Assembly (NCBI GenBank): GCA_029204225.1
Contig: CM055112.1
Coordinates: 44,403,634-44,463,633, forward strand
Length of the DNA stretch: 60,000 nt
Direction of reading: 5' to 3'
Source: Diphasiastrum complanatum
Taxonomy: Eukaryota > Streptophyta > Lycopodiopsida > Lycopodiales > Lycopodiaceae
Position 1 is the stretch's first letter. Every line of letters begins with the position of its first letter. This document shows positions 1-11,268 of the stretch, in pieces. Both the position numbers and the translations under genes were made by a program. Below the pieces are notes generated by a model, which did no database searches, was not told the origin of the DNA, and worked only from the letters and a program-made list of their open reading frames with translations.

Positions 1-482
1 ACTTGTCCAAGGCTCAAAACCAATCCTAGAGCATCACCAGAATCGATGGTCGTGGCGACGACAGCAGCAGGAGGACCTGATTGTACTGTCTTTGGTTGGC
101 GTGGAATAGGTGCCACGGTCTCTTCTTCTTCAAAAATATCCTTCTGTTCAAACCCTTTAGTCACTGTGGCATTGAACCGTTTTGGTGATTTGACAGCTGT
201 GTCAAACCAAAGTGTGGCTGGGCTCTCTTGTGTGTGAGTTTGCTGGCTGGAATCTTCGACACCAACAGTAGATTCATGGATATGTTCGAATCCTCTTTCA
301 GGGGATTGGGGCTCAAAGGGCACTGGGCTCTGGGGAATTTCAAAGATTTTGGTGGCCCCAAGGGGGTCGGAATCATCGAACATATCCATAAAGAACTGTG
401 TGTTGGGTGAGGTGGCTTTGGTGTGCAGGGGTGAGGCGGCCTGGGCAGTTGTGATGGGAATGGTAGGCCCAATGGTCACAGA

Positions 483-833
483 CTATCCTTGTATGGGAGC
501 AGAGGCGAGGGAAAGCGAGTCGGTAATTAGGATCTCGCTACGTGGACGACGACGACTATGAGAGCTTGAGACCTGATGAGATGATTCTGCCGGTGCTTCT
601 GCGTAGATCGAAAGCATAGAATCTAGGTGGAAGCCATGGATTCTATTTTCTAAGTGAGAAGCAGCTAAACGGGACAATAAAGAGCCAGCAGCAAACTGTT
701 GCTTAGTATTGGCCTTAATAGCTCGTTTGAGCTCACCAGAAACAGTCTTGAACCAATTATATGGTTCAAGAGGGGCTTTGGCCAACTTAGTGTGGGATTC
801 CACTATCCTGTGAAGGATTTGACATGTGATGCG
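483..833 (-). pseudogene. Unidentified minus-strand reading frame, downstream part, cut by a copia insertion
   Basis: An open minus-strand frame of about 117 codons runs from the left edge of the copia LTR to a stop near 483. It contains the stretch ITCQILHRIVESHTKLAK, then a Ser/Arg-rich tail. A proline-rich frame (about 161-472, beginning MGLPFPSQLPRPPHP) lies just downstream and may be its frameshifted continuation. Its probable upstream half lies beyond the retrotransposon at 6108-6303. I do not recognise the family. The composition is compatible with an accessory ORF of an older transposable element, but that is inference. Confidence 0.35.
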
Positions 834-1487
834 TGTGAGAGATTTCAACTAGTTTAGTCTAGTTTAGTCACATTTTGGTAAATTGTCAATAAGAGGCCAA
901 AACTCATTTTAGACTTAGAGATAAACTTCTTGAAGTTATATTAGTTTAAAATACATTCAATAAACACTTTTTGAAAGTGTGGAAAAGTTGGTAGTCAAGT
1001 CTGAGAGAGATTCAAATTTGAACTTTGGGTACATTGAATCTAAACCCAAAAATAGTAGGGTTTACATTTTGGAGGGAAAGCCAAGTGGCCAAATAGGGTT
1101 TGGAAACTCTATGAAAGGATGTAACTCATGGAGAAATACATCTTCTCTCTTCTCTCTCTCATTTCATCATTATACATGGTTCTCTTTGGGTTCTACTACT
1201 CATTGGTGTACTATCTTGTTGTTATCTTGCAATCTTGTGTGTAGAATGATCATTTATTGCTATTTTCGGTTTTACACGTGTGAAATACAGTAGGGTACTG
1301 TAATTGTACGGACATCAACCATATTTTATGTTTTGGTTCATGTTCAATCAGTATCTCTTAGAGTTTGCATCTCATTTTGTATGTAGATGCTGATTTTTCT
1401 ACATTCGTAGGATTGTTGGTTTGCTCCTTATTGTAACCAAAGATTTGGGACATGGATTGGATCTTGAATGATCTGAAATACTTCACA
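834..1487 (+). repeat. 5-prime LTR of the copia element
   Basis: 654 bases, starting TGTGA and ending TCACA (five-base inverted termini). It abuts the primer-binding site. It aligns over about 614 bases with the repeat at 5494. Confidence 0.9.
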
Positions 1488-1499
1488 TGGTATCAGAGT
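1488..1499 (+). promoter_or_regulatory. Primer-binding site, initiator tRNA-Met type
   Basis: TGGTATCAGAGT lies immediately after the LTR end and matches the usual plant copia site TGGTATCAGAGC except for the last base. Confidence 0.85.
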
Positions 1500-2087
1500 T
1501 CTTGTGTTTCAGGTTATGAAAGGATCAGCCATCTTTAGCAAGGATTTGGAGGAGTTACTAATGCTAGAGCATGCTAGATTGATCTCTACCCAAAAATCAG
1601 CATTTTTGCATGTGTAGAATTGATCTTTGTAGGTCAAAGCTCAATATAGGGTTATATACTTGATCAATTCAAATTTCACACTTGGTTTACTGGAATTAGA
1701 TGACTTTTGGTGCATTAGGAAGGTCTCATTGGAGTCTACAAGAATTTATATCAAGTTTCTAGAAATTGCATGTAGAATTTGAGATTTTCAATTTTTTGTG
1801 ATTTTGTCAAAACCCTAATTTTGATTGGATCTCTAGTTTGTGAGGTTACTGAACTTCATTTGAGTGTGTTTCAATCTTAGGAAGTGGCAAGAATCATTAG
1901 ATTGAGGATAGATCATAGGTTGATCAAGATTTCACTATTCTATGTGTTGATTTTCTAGTTAGAAGTGCTAGAAGAGATTTGAGAGGTTCCATATATTTGT
2001 GATTTCTTCTTGAGTTCCTCTATTGACATTCAAGAGAGTGCTTTGTGCATTGGAACAGGTTGAAAGAGAAGATCAGGTCACTTCAAC

Positions 2088-3872
2088 ATGGCTATAAGTG
2101 GAGGCTTTATGTTGGAGAGCAATGATAGGCTTACCTCAATCAACTATTCTACTTGGAAGGTGAGGATGGAGTCCTTATTGGAGATGAATGAGTTGATGGA
2201 GATTGTTGTAGGTGTGGAGGAGAGGCCTCAAGCACCTGAAGATCAAGTGAGGTATGACAAGAGAGCTAAAAGAGCTCTACACATGATTAAGATGAATGTT
2301 ACCAATGAACTTCTCAAGGAAGTTGGTAAGTGCACATCATCTTTGGAGGCTTGGGAAGCTTTGAAGAAGCTTTATGAATCCAAGTCTACATCAAGAGTGC
2401 TTACTCTTAGGAGGCAAATCTTTCAAAGTTTTCAAAAGAAAGAAGAGAGTACTCATGCTTTTGTTTTGAGTGTTAAAGCATCCAATGATGAGTTAGCATG
2501 TATTGATGAAAGCATTAAGGAGATAGAACTTGTTCAAGTTATACTTAATGGCTTGTTGGATGATCATGCTAATCTTGTTCAAAGTTTTGCTATTCAAAAG
2601 ACTTTGCCAAGTATTGTGGATTTGCAAGAGATCTTGGTGAATAAGGAGTATAGGCTTCAATCAAGAGGAGGTGGATCTACATCGACATCTCATTATGAAG
2701 AGGATGCTATGTTCATCAAAGGCAAGTTCAAGGGCAAAGGCAAAGGCAAGTGGTCTAAAGGGCAAGATCAAGGTGAGACTTCCTTTTTTGGCAAAAAGAA
2801 AGATAAGTCTAAGTTGAAATGCTTTTACTGTGGAATCAAAGGGCATTTTGCAAATGAGTGTTTGAAGAAGCAAAGAGATGAAGGTAGCAAGCAAATCAAC
2901 GTTACTACTAATGATGAGGATCTAGGTGATGGTGATTCTCTTTTGATGTGTTCTTCAAGTCTAATATCAAGTGAAGGTGACAAAGATTCATGGTGGATTG
3001 ATAGTGGAGCTAGTTCACACATGACTAGTCACAAGGAGTTCTTTACTTCTTTGGTCACTTATGATGGAGCCAAGAAAGCAATTCACATGGCCAATGGTGG
3101 TGAGTGTGTGATTGAAGGTATTGGTTCAATTCCTATTTGTCTCTCTACTAATAGGAAAGCAAGACTTGATGGTGTTCTTTACATTCCTTCACTTTCAAAG
3201 AATTTGCTAAGTGTTGGTCAAATGATAAAGAAAGGATACATGGTAAAGTTTGGTGGTGATGCTTGTTTCATTACAAAGGAAGAAATCTTGGTTGCTAGGG
3301 GCAATAGACAATGTAGACTTTTCAAGCTTGATGCTTTTGTTATGGCTAACAGAAAGGATGGAATGGAAAAGGAGATTGGTCTCAACTTTCCAAAGTTACC
3401 TTTTAGCATCAATAAGATTGGTGGATCTTATGCAAAGTCTAAAAAGCTTCCTTATGCTAGATCTAGGTTGAGATCTAATATGCTTCTTGGAGATGTTCAT
3501 CTTTGTGCTAACTTGCTAACTTGGCTAGTCTTGAGGATAATGATGGTGTTTCAATGGTTCTTCATGGCAAGTGCAAGCATGAAAAAGGTAAGGAAAGAGC
3601 TAACTTCATCAATGGAGGTGAAGGTTCTTCCTTGGAAAAGATTGTTGCTAATGATTTCTTTGATCATATGGAAAAAGATGTTGCTAGGTGCATGCATGAA
3701 GGAGATTGTTCTTCTACATTCTTTTGTGATGAGTTTAAGAAAGTCATTTTTGCAGCAAGTGGAGTCACATGTCTTCATAAAGAGAGTAGATCAAATGGTT
3801 CTATCAAGAGACTTGGTGAGGGAGATAGTCACAAGTCAAGAAAAAGAGAAGTATGTGAAGAGTTCAAAGTAG
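2088..3872 (+). CDS. Copia Gag-protease polyprotein, truncated
   Basis: A 594-codon frame starts with a typical copia Gag opening (a Met, then LTSINYSTWKVRMESLL), the UBN2-type gag domain, over about residues 10-190. A basic Gly/Lys stretch follows, then a CCHC zinc knuckle CFYCGIKGHFANEC near residue 246 and the aspartic protease motif WWIDSGASSHM near residue 303. The protease-like domain continues to about residue 420 (LDGVLYIPSLSKNLLSVGQ). Homology fades after about 3480: the expected GAG-pre-integrase HHCC zinc domain and integrase are absent, and the last 130 codons look like out-of-frame sequence. Capsid and protease function is plausible; integration in cis is not. Confidence 0.85.
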   Translation: MAISGGFMLESNDRLTSINYSTWKVRMESLLEMNELMEIVVGVEERPQAPEDQVRYDKRAKRALHMIKMNVTNELLKEVGKCTSSLEAWEALKKLYESKSTSRVLTLRRQIFQSFQKKEESTHAFVLSVKASNDELACIDESIKEIELVQVILNGLLDDHANLVQSFAIQKTLPSIVDLQEILVNKEYRLQSRGGGSTSTSHYEEDAMFIKGKFKGKGKGKWSKGQDQGETSFFGKKKDKSKLKCFYCGIKGHFANECLKKQRDEGSKQINVTTNDEDLGDGDSLLMCSSSLISSEGDKDSWWIDSGASSHMTSHKEFFTSLVTYDGAKKAIHMANGGECVIEGIGSIPICLSTNRKARLDGVLYIPSLSKNLLSVGQMIKKGYMVKFGGDACFITKEEILVARGNRQCRLFKLDAFVMANRKDGMEKEIGLNFPKLPFSINKIGGSYAKSKKLPYARSRLRSNMLLGDVHLCANLLTWLVLRIMMVFQWFFMASASMKKVRKELTSSMEVKVLPWKRLLLMISLIIWKKMLLGACMKEIVLLHSFVMSLRKSFLQQVESHVFIKRVDQMVLSRDLVREIVTSQEKEKYVKSSK

Positions 3873-5052
3873 GATGTACTTTGAATGATGTCATTGTGAA
3901 TGATAGTGAGGAAGAATATTTATCATATGAGTCATTACCTAAAACATTGAGTATAAGTTTTTGTTTGAAAAAAGAGAGTACTTCAATCATCCTTATGTTG
4001 AAGGTACTAATCATTTTTTTCATGGCTTCTAATGTTTTTGAGATTTCTACTTCTTATGATGCAATCATTAAGAGGGAGTCTTATGAAGGAAAGAGCAATG
4101 GAAAATTGGTTCTTGGGAAGATCCAAGGCATGGATCTCACATCTCTTCATCAACTCAAAGGATTCTATGATTGTGAATTGATCACTCATGATCGAGATGA
4201 CAAAAGGTTGGTTGGAGAAGACTACATGGAGCAAATTGAGAGGCAATTTCTTGAAGGCAAGGGAGATCTCATTGGTGAGCTTATTGAGGTTTGTTATGGA
4301 CTCAAGAGGGCTGGATTTATTAGGTTTGATACTCATCTTCACCTACTCCACTTCATGTTGGATGGAAAGTTTGGAATCTATCTTTTGATTTATGATGGTG
4401 ACATTGTTTTTTCTAACCTTTGTGGAAGATCGAGATCAAGCACTGATGCGATCTTGTTGGACCTAGATCATATGTTTGATAGGAGTATTTCTAGAGGCTT
4501 AGGTCTGAAGATATTCATATCTTTGATATCTTTGATGATTAAGAGAAAGGTAAGCAAGTGGAAGCGACACACTTTGCTTTACTCACATGTTTTGGAGAAT
4601 TTTCTTGTGTAGATGATGCTATGCAAGTGGATATTGGTTCTCATGGTTTTCATATTGGAAAAGCAAGTAATGGATCTAGAAAACAAAGTTTGTTCAATGA
4701 CTTTGATGGTCAAGAGGAAGATCAAGAGGTTGGTCTCAAAGGGCTTCAACAACACAAAAGGAAAGGTGGCAATTTGGAGCTAGTCAAGAGCATCAAAGGA
4801 GAGGTAATTGGCAAAGATGTTATGGATCTATTTTTGCAGCTTATTGAAGACTCAAGTAAGGTCAAAGGAGCAGCAAGGAAGTGTTGTTCAAGTTTAATTT
4901 ACTTGTTCTATCTCATGTTTGAGCTATTTCATGTGGATGTGTGCAAATTGTCAAGATGTGGACAAAGTAGCTACATTGTCTTGCAATATCTTATTGTTGG
5001 AGTTGTACTAGCATTCTTGGCTGGTTTTGCTGATGGAAATGAAGCTAATTGA
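3521..5052 (+). pseudogene. Highly altered copia pol remnant (reverse transcriptase and RNase H traces)
   Basis: Two frames, 3521-4612 and 4558-5052, keep the order of pol features in weakened form: DYMEQIERQFLEGKGDL near 4220 (copia has an xYMEQPxGF block here), CYGLKRAGF near 4290 (copia YGLKQAPR), IYDGDIVFSN near 4390 where the catalytic YVDD should be, and RHTLLYSHVLENF near 4570 at the RNase H connection. The first 200 codons match nothing I know. The long stop-free frame combined with such divergence is odd. It may reflect replaced internal sequence rather than simple decay. Confidence 0.55.
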
Positions 5053-5483
5053 GGCTCATTTTTTCACTCATTCACGGCCAAGTCATCAAGGTTTGATGAT
5101 ATCTTGTGGCAAGATGGAGATGGAGGCTCATTCATGGAGTTTTATGGTGGAGACATATCAAGAAAGGACAAAGTTGGAGGAGAAAGCAAGCAAATGGTCA
5201 TCACTCACATTTATTGTTTGGTTGCTATATTTTTTCAGAGAGTTCAAAGTTTGAAACATGGAGGAATCATTTCATTCACATTCTATTTGGTTCTTCATGT
5301 TCTAGTTATATCTTGATGTGTAAAATTGATGTAAGAAATAGTGAAGCATCCAATTTGGACACTATTCTCTATATCAATTATGAAAGATACTTTAGAACCT
5401 TAGAAAGGAGATCTATACTTAGGATGGAGATCATTCTAAAGTTGGATCAAAGTTCTATTGTCAAAACTATGCCAAAACTAGTT

Positions 5484-5493
5484 GAAGAGGGAG
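5484..5493 (+). promoter_or_regulatory. Polypurine tract of the copia element
   Basis: GAAGAGGGAG abuts the TGTGAGAG start of the 3-prime LTR at 5494. Confidence 0.8.
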
Positions 5494-6107
5494 TGTGAGA
5501 GATTTCAACTAGTTTAGTCTAGTTTAGTCACATTTTGGTAAATTGTCAATAAGAGGCCAAAACTCATTTTAGACTTAGAGATAAACTTCTTGAAGTTATA
5601 TTAGTTTAAAATAAATTCAATAATCACTTTTTGAAAGTGTGGGAAAGTTGGTAGTCGAGTTTGAGAGAGATTCAAATTTGAACTTTGGGTACATTGAATC
5701 TAGGTCCAAAAATAGTAGGGTTTACATTTTGGAGGGAAAGCCAAGTGGCCAAATAGGGTTTTGAAACTCTATAAAAGAATGTAACTCGTGGAGAGACACA
5801 TCTTCTCTCTTCTCTCTCTCATTTCATCATTATACATGGTCCTCTTTGGGTTCTACTACTCATTGGGGCACTATCTTGGTGTTATCTTGCAATCTTGTGT
5901 GTAGAATGATCATTTATTGCTATTTTCGGTTCCACACGTGTGAAATATAGTAGGGTCCTGTAATTGTACAGACATCAACCATATTTTATGTTTTGGTTCA
6001 TGTTTGATCAGTATCTCTTAGAGTTTGCATCTAATTTTGTATGTAGATGCTGATTTTTCTACATTCGTAGGATTGTTGGTTTGCTCCTTATTGTAACCAA
6101 AGATTTG
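5494..6107 (+). repeat. 3-prime LTR of the copia element, end-truncated
   Basis: 614 bases align with 834-1447. The last 40 bases of the full LTR are missing, and unrelated sequence (a minus-strand frame) begins at 6108. Confidence 0.88.
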
Positions 6108-6303
6108 CAAGAGTGATGAAATCCATATTGATACGACCCAAAAAGGCTCTCTCATGAATACCCATTGCAGTGAGTAGAGGCTCCGCAAGGGTCATCCACT
6201 GAGTGACCATGCTTGTGCTAAGAAGAATCATGATGTCCGTTGCAGATGGGACATCATGATGGATAGTATAGCGCGGAGACTGGGAAGTATCGGTAGAAGA
6301 CAT
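6108..6303 (-). pseudogene. Unidentified minus-strand reading frame, upstream part
   Basis: The minus-strand frame opens with an ATG at 6301-6303 (MSSTDTSQSPRYTIHHDV) and runs to the broken LTR edge at 6108, ending RINMDFITL. It looks like the 5-prime half of the frame that resumes at 833. Because the LTR end and target duplication are lost, the exact join cannot be read. Function unknown. Confidence 0.35.
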
Positions 6304-6359
6304 GATGATCAAAAAGGAATTATAAACACATGAAAGGAGTGTAGTAGTGTATGTTTTGG

Positions 6360-6950
6360 TGTGCATGCGTAAGTACACGTGTAAGTGGGTAAGTGCAATT
6401 GTACACGTAGGTGTAAGTGGGTAAGTCTTAGTGTTGTGTGTGTGTAAGTAATCACAAGTAAGTTTAAGTGCAACCGTTAGCGTCAGTGTGGGTTAATAAG
6501 TTAGTGTATTTTTTAGTCCGAAGTGAATGTGGTGGAGGAGATTGGACATAATTATCATCCCTAATTTTCGGTATATGATTAATAGTTTCCAATGCCCCAC
6601 TCAATTTCATTCACTAAGATCTTCAGTTGCATCACTAAGTGCAAGTGCTAGTGTTGGTTTATAGAAGCAAGTACAACAGCTTTAAATATAAGTCTAGGTG
6701 CAAGCGTAAATAAGTGTTAGTCCAAGTGTGAATACAAATCTATGTGTAAGTGCAAGAGACTGCATTAGTGCAAGTGTATAAGTGTTAGTGTGTAAGTGTA
6801 AGCAATTGTAATTATGAGTGCAAATTAGTGTAAGTGCAAGGGTAATTAAGTGCAGGCATGAGTGTGGATGTAGGTGTGTGAGTGTGATAGTGTGGATGTG
6901 AGTGTGAGAGTGCAACTTAGTTTAAATGTAAACGTTGATGTTGGTGTGGT
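6360..6950. repeat. Degenerate GTAAGTG-type simple repeat
   Basis: Over about 590 bases the units AGTGTA, AGTGCA and AAGTG recur with many substitutions (clearest at 6360-6480 and 6640-6930). No gene is seen. This is an old microsatellite expansion. Confidence 0.6.
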
Positions 6951-6994
6951 TTATTAAGTTTTGTGGATATTATTTACCTTCATCGTCGTTTTGG

Positions 6995-7235
6995 AAATGT
7001 TCGATACCCAAAAATTTTTGAAAAATTTTCAATACCCAGAGTTCGGAATTTTGCGATACTCGAAATAAAAAGAAACTTTCGATATCTAGATCTAAATTTT
7101 TCGATACCAAAATGAGAAGTTTTCAATACATGATCGACTCAATACCCTGAATTTTTGATACCTTAAGCCCAGAAGTTTTGATACCCAGAATTTAGAATTT
7201 TCGATACCCAAAATTTTTTGATACCAAAATTCAGA
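6995..7235. repeat. Degenerate AT-rich minisatellite (TTTTCGATACCCAAAA-like)
   Basis: About a dozen variants of a 15-20-base unit around TTTTCGATACCCA recur, some as TTTTTGATACC or TTTCAATACCC. It resembles in style, not sequence, the array at 40975-41525. Confidence 0.7.
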
Positions 7236-7287
7236 ATTTGTTATTCAAGGATCCCGACCATAAGAAAATACTTGGCTTCGATTTTGT

Positions 7288-8614
7288 TTGGCCAGTTTAC
7301 AAAGAATTGTTCTCCCCGACATAGGGTCATTTGGAAACAAAAAAAACTCGCACACCCGTTACTCGCAATTGCAACTTGTCAAGCCCCGTAGAATCTACAT
7401 GTTTTCCACCAAGGAAGTTGTCAATGGTGGAAATGTGATCTTTCAAGAGTGGAAGATTCTTAAACTTGAAGAAGCACATTTGGATCAACACCTTATTCAA
7501 TTCATTGATGGTTTGGAGTCAAGTCAAGTGGAGGAGCAAGTTCAAGACCCAAGGACTCCAAGAAGAACCATGAGTATCAAGATGGATCCATCAAGGCGCA
7601 ATCATATGGATCAAGCAAGGCAACTTGTCTTTGGCAACATTATGTATGCACTTAATGGTTTAATTGATGTATCATCAAGTGCACAAAATGCCTTGGAATC
7701 CATGTCTTGGCATGATGTATAGTGTTTGAAGTGTTCTACATGTATATAGACACATTTGTGGAACATCTTGTAAGGGATCCTTTAAGAGGTGGTGAAAGTT
7801 CCTTCATGGACATCATTCTCTATTGGAGTCTCAAAAGTTTCTTGTTTGTAGTTGGATTCTTTAGAAACTTCTAAAAGCATTCATTCATCTAGCAAGAGAG
7901 TTGTAAATAAATCAAGCTAAATTTGAGGAGTGTGAAGAATTGCCAAAAATTGGCAAATCTAGCTTGATCAAAAATCATGTAGCATCATGTAAAATGTACA
8001 TAAGTGGGCCCCACACATGTGAGTCCATGGATCCATGTGGGAAACCTGTCCTGGTGTAGGTTAGGTCAAGTCTAAAGAGTAGGTTAAGTCAATTTGGTAG
8101 TGACTCCTAGTTTATAGGACCTAAATCCTAGATTTAAGGTGAAAATTGACCAACTAGCCACCTACTTTGACATGACTCTAGGAATGAGGCTAGGGTTGCA
8201 AATTAGGGCAAGAGAGCCAAGTTAACTTCCTTATTACATGTTGTAAATTCACCTAAATTTACAAAGGAATTCACTTTTGTTATGTATTCCATCTCTCCAT
8301 AGTTTTTGGAGCACATTGGCAATCTCGGATTTGCTCTCTATGTACATTGTTTTTCTTTGATCCAAATGAAACCAACACTTAGTACACTTCAAACACTATC
8401 TACAGGCCGTACAACAGGCTGCTCTTCACATGAGTGGGCTCGGTTCTATATTCTTGATCTTTGATTTGATTATCAATGCTTGTTATTTGTCAAATTGCCA
8501 ATCTAGATCAAGATTTTGTTGACTAGTTTTTTGATAGATTGTTAAGAAAGTACATAATCACTCTTGTGGATCTTTGAAGATCCATCTATGGTCCAAAAGT
8601 ACTGTACTTTCACA
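7288..8614 (+). mobile_element. Internally deleted copia remnant with 3-prime LTR
   Basis: The frame 7288-7722 contains RRIYMFSTKEVVNGGNVIFQE, which resembles the post-integrase block of copia pol (RVYxLSTxxVVxSRDVxF). Reverse transcriptase and RNase H are missing. A purine-rich tract ATTTGAGGAG precedes an LTR at 7931-8614 that starts TGTGAAGAATTG and ends TTTCACA. A related LTR lies inverted at 29801-30476. No matching 5-prime LTR was found upstream. Confidence 0.7.
7931..8614 (+). repeat. Copia LTR (TGTGAAG...TTTCACA family)
   Basis: 684 bases with inverted termini TGTGAA / TTCACA. It shares blocks with 29801-30476 in opposite orientation, for example the ACAACAGGCTGCT segment and the GATCTTTGAA segment. 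Confidence 0.75.
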
Positions 8615-9059
8615 AATATGTGGAGAAGAGATAACTACAAGTGCTTTCACATTTTCAAATTCTCATTTTTTGAGTAGATTTGACCAATTCTATAGTGAAA
8701 CTTAATTTTGTTTGTATTCAATCTTGTGTGTGAGTGTCAAGTATAGATCCCTATAAGGTGTCTAAAGAGGGAGGAGTCCAAATTTGAGCAAGCAAACTTG
8801 AGTGAGATCCTTGAAATGTCTATGAGTCAATTTCTCTCAATTTTTCCCAAAATAGAGTGTCTAAATTTTTTTAGGCTTGTCCTAAGTGGAAAAAGATAAT
8901 TAAAGATATTTCAATTTGCGTAAAAGGACAAAAGCTAAGTTGATAAGGAGTGAAAGTCTAAAGAAGAATAAAAATTTAGAATCCTATAAGTACTTCATGT
9001 ACAAAGTCAAGATGGGATCATGTGGTGCATTACCACCCGTAATCTAGTGAGAGGCTAAA

Positions 9060-9460
9060 TTTTGTAGGTACTTTTATTTGGAAGGTCTTGATGGAGTCTT
9101 TACTAATACTCTAGGACTTTGACCTTGTCCTTGGTGGGAGGAGGAACCTCAAGGAGGACATTAATTAGGAGAGAAAATAAAAAAGGTCAAGACTTGCTCT
9201 ACATTGCATCCAAATGAAGGTGAGCAATGAGCTACTCAAGGAAATAACAGGCTTGGGACTCATTGAAAGCTATCTATGAGTCAAAAAAAACTTTGAGAAT
9301 GCTCATGTAGTATAAAGCATGAGAAGAAGTGATGAGAATGCAAGAGGATGTGACAATATTGAAGCTAATAAACAAGGAGCTGACTCCATCCATTCAAGAT
9401 GTTCTTCGATTCATTAGAAAACTAGAAAGCATCCTAATAGCCAAGGAGACTAGGATTTAA
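9060..9460 (+). pseudogene. Copia gag pseudogene fragment
   Basis: Frame-shifted translation gives blocks colinear with copia gag: a WKVLMESLL-like start, LALHCIQMKVSNELLKEIT, and ESYL..KKN in place of the usual ALYESKN. Many stops and frameshifts interrupt it. It lies downstream of the LTR at 7931-8614, but no primer site follows that LTR, so the two may not be one element. Confidence 0.7.
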
Positions 9461-9469
9461 CATGTCAAG

Positions 9470-10165
9470 AATAGAATGGGACCTCTAGACCACTTGTCAT
9501 CATTCAATTGGTTTATGCTCAAAAGCTTCTGTGCTATATGAGCTTATTGCCCTTTATGCTTCAAAGCACTTGGGTTTTATGACCTAATGTTTTTTGAGCA
9601 ATATACTCCAAGGGTCATGTGCACTATAGACGAAATGCCTTTTATGTTCCAAAGCCCATCGAATTCCATCTAAGAAACAAGGACAATAATATGTGATGCA
9701 ATTCCTAAAAAAGCTAAATAAAATTCTTGGCTATTTTTTAAGAGTACTTTATTGATGTCCTTAGATACTACTAGCTTGAGTACTTGTTTTATCTCAAACT
9801 TTATTGTGGGGGCATCCAACTTGGCATTTGCATGATGTAAGATTTATCTCAAACTTTATTGTGGGGGCATCCAACTTGGCATTTGCATGATGTAAGATTG
9901 AAATTCAAGTCAAAGCTGACTTCATAATATATCCAAATGCTAAAATTTTATTCTCAAAACCCAAGAGTATTATGTTTACAAGGGTGAAATCTTCTTACAT
10001 ATTTTAATGTTAAAATATATGGCTAATGGTAGGTCTTGCAAAGGCTTTTGATGCCAATTGCAATAAGATGCCTATCCAAGGGTAAACATCAAATGAGAGA
10101 GTGTCATTAAGTAATAGATTGTTATGGGTGGAACATTAAGGTGCCACTCTCTCATTCTCATGCCA
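9470..10165. other. Noncoding stretch
   Basis: Apart from the 55-base duplication I see no gene-like frame, RNA gene or repeat terminus here. Confidence 0.5.
9788..9897. repeat. 55-bp perfect tandem duplication
   Basis: The segment TTTATCTCAAAC...TGTAAGAT occurs twice head to tail (9788-9842 and 9843-9897) without visible mismatch. This is a recent local duplication in noncoding DNA. Confidence 0.9.
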
Positions 10166-10220
10166 TGACATCCAAGGTTTCTTTGGTCCCAAGTTCAAGG
10201 CTCACCTTGGAAACCAAGAA
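10166..10220 (+). mobile_element. 5-prime-truncated tRNA-derived SINE copy
   Basis: The run from TGACATCC through TTTCTTTGGTCCCAAGTTCAAGGCT to TTGGAAACCAAGAA matches the right half of the SINE at 23305. The A-box half is absent. The flanks share only short CTCATGC-type similarity, so the target duplication is eroded. Confidence 0.65.
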
Positions 10221-11154
10221 TCACTCTCATGCGAGACAAAGTGCCATTCTCACTCCTCATGCCACTCTTTCATGTTAGATCCTTGGATGGGCATCTTATA
10301 GCATTTGGAAACAAATGCCTCTTGGAGATTATCCCAAGCAAAATATAAACATAGTATGAAAGTTACAAATAAAAGATGTAAGTGTGCAAGTAAATTTCCT
10401 GTTTGGCAAAGTTATCATTTATCAAGAGGATTTAGGCCAAGAATTTCAGGTACGACGATGAAATTGAAACCTCTAGATTCAGAATCCATTATTCCACACT
10501 GTATTATGTATAGCGACCAGATTGAGACTTCCATTGTATAGCGCGGCCAAATGAGAGCTTCAGCCTTCCATTGCAGAAATCCTACTGATCAAGGACATAG
10601 GTGCTTCTCCTATTTCATAATTTCACGGTGGTCCATGCGCCTTCAATGTTCAATGTTCACCAACGACCATCCAGATTCCATATCAATTGGATTATTGGAA
10701 ATTGGAATAAGCATTTTACCGACAAGCACGAACGCGTACCATCGATCGCACAAGTGATACTCACATGGGTCAGCGTCGGTCAGAGTCTCTGTACGTGTTC
10801 AGATTGGTGGGAGCACTGAGGATCTATTCAAAATTGCTGGACAATGACAATATATTCTAGTTCCGTGATCTGGAGAGAATCTATATACATAATACAAACA
10901 TATAGATATAATATATACATCACTTTACCTTTGAGTGTTGACTCTTGAGCAAACAGCCTACGTAGTATGGGCCACTCTATCTCTGTGGACAACAATGGAG
11001 AAGGGGAAGCCCAATGAAAACTTAGCATCAAATCATTCAAGTTTTCTGAAGCACAAACGCAGCACGCTCAGTCCGGACTCAGGAGTGCCGATCATCATCA
11101 AAACTTAAAAGTGTTCAATGTAATTTTCAGGAAAACCAAAGTTCATTCAATATT
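10221..11154. other. Noncoding stretch
   Basis: Small open frames (10305-10541, 10551-10757) have no recognisable domains and no splice or promoter context. I see nothing else to annotate. Confidence 0.45.
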
Positions 11155-11169
11155 TTGCATTGTATAATG

Positions 11170-11253
11170 CTTCTTGGTTTTCAATGGGAGGCTCAAACCT
11201 GAGACCAAAGAAACTTTAGATGTCAAGCTAACCAACTAAGACAACCCCGTTGG
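11170..11253 (-). mobile_element. Short tRNA-derived SINE with 15-bp target duplication
   Basis: On the minus strand the 84-base body has an A-box-like TTAGTTGGTTAGC, a B-box-like GGTTTGAGCCTCC, and ends AACCAAGAAGC. It is flanked by a perfect 15-base direct repeat TTGCATTGTATAATG at 11155-11169 and 11254-11268. Same family as 10166, 23305 and 43655. Confidence 0.88.
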
Positions 11254-11268
11254 TTGCATTGTATAATG

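Larger units (their letters stand above)
834..6107 (+). mobile_element. Ty1/copia LTR retrotransposon, gag-protease kept, pol degenerate
   Basis: Two direct repeats begin TGTGAGAGATTTCAACTAG at 834 and 5494. The 5-prime LTR (834-1487) ends CTTCACA, pairing with the TGTGA start, and is followed directly by a primer site TGGTATCAGAG at 1488. The 3-prime LTR is preceded by a purine tract and breaks off at 6107, about 40 bases short of the matching end, so no target duplication can be read. I count roughly 27 differences over 614 aligned LTR bases (about 4 %), suggesting an older insertion. The internal region carries gag and protease in one frame, then a strongly altered remnant of reverse transcriptase and RNase H. 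Integrase is not recognisable. Confidence 0.9.
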
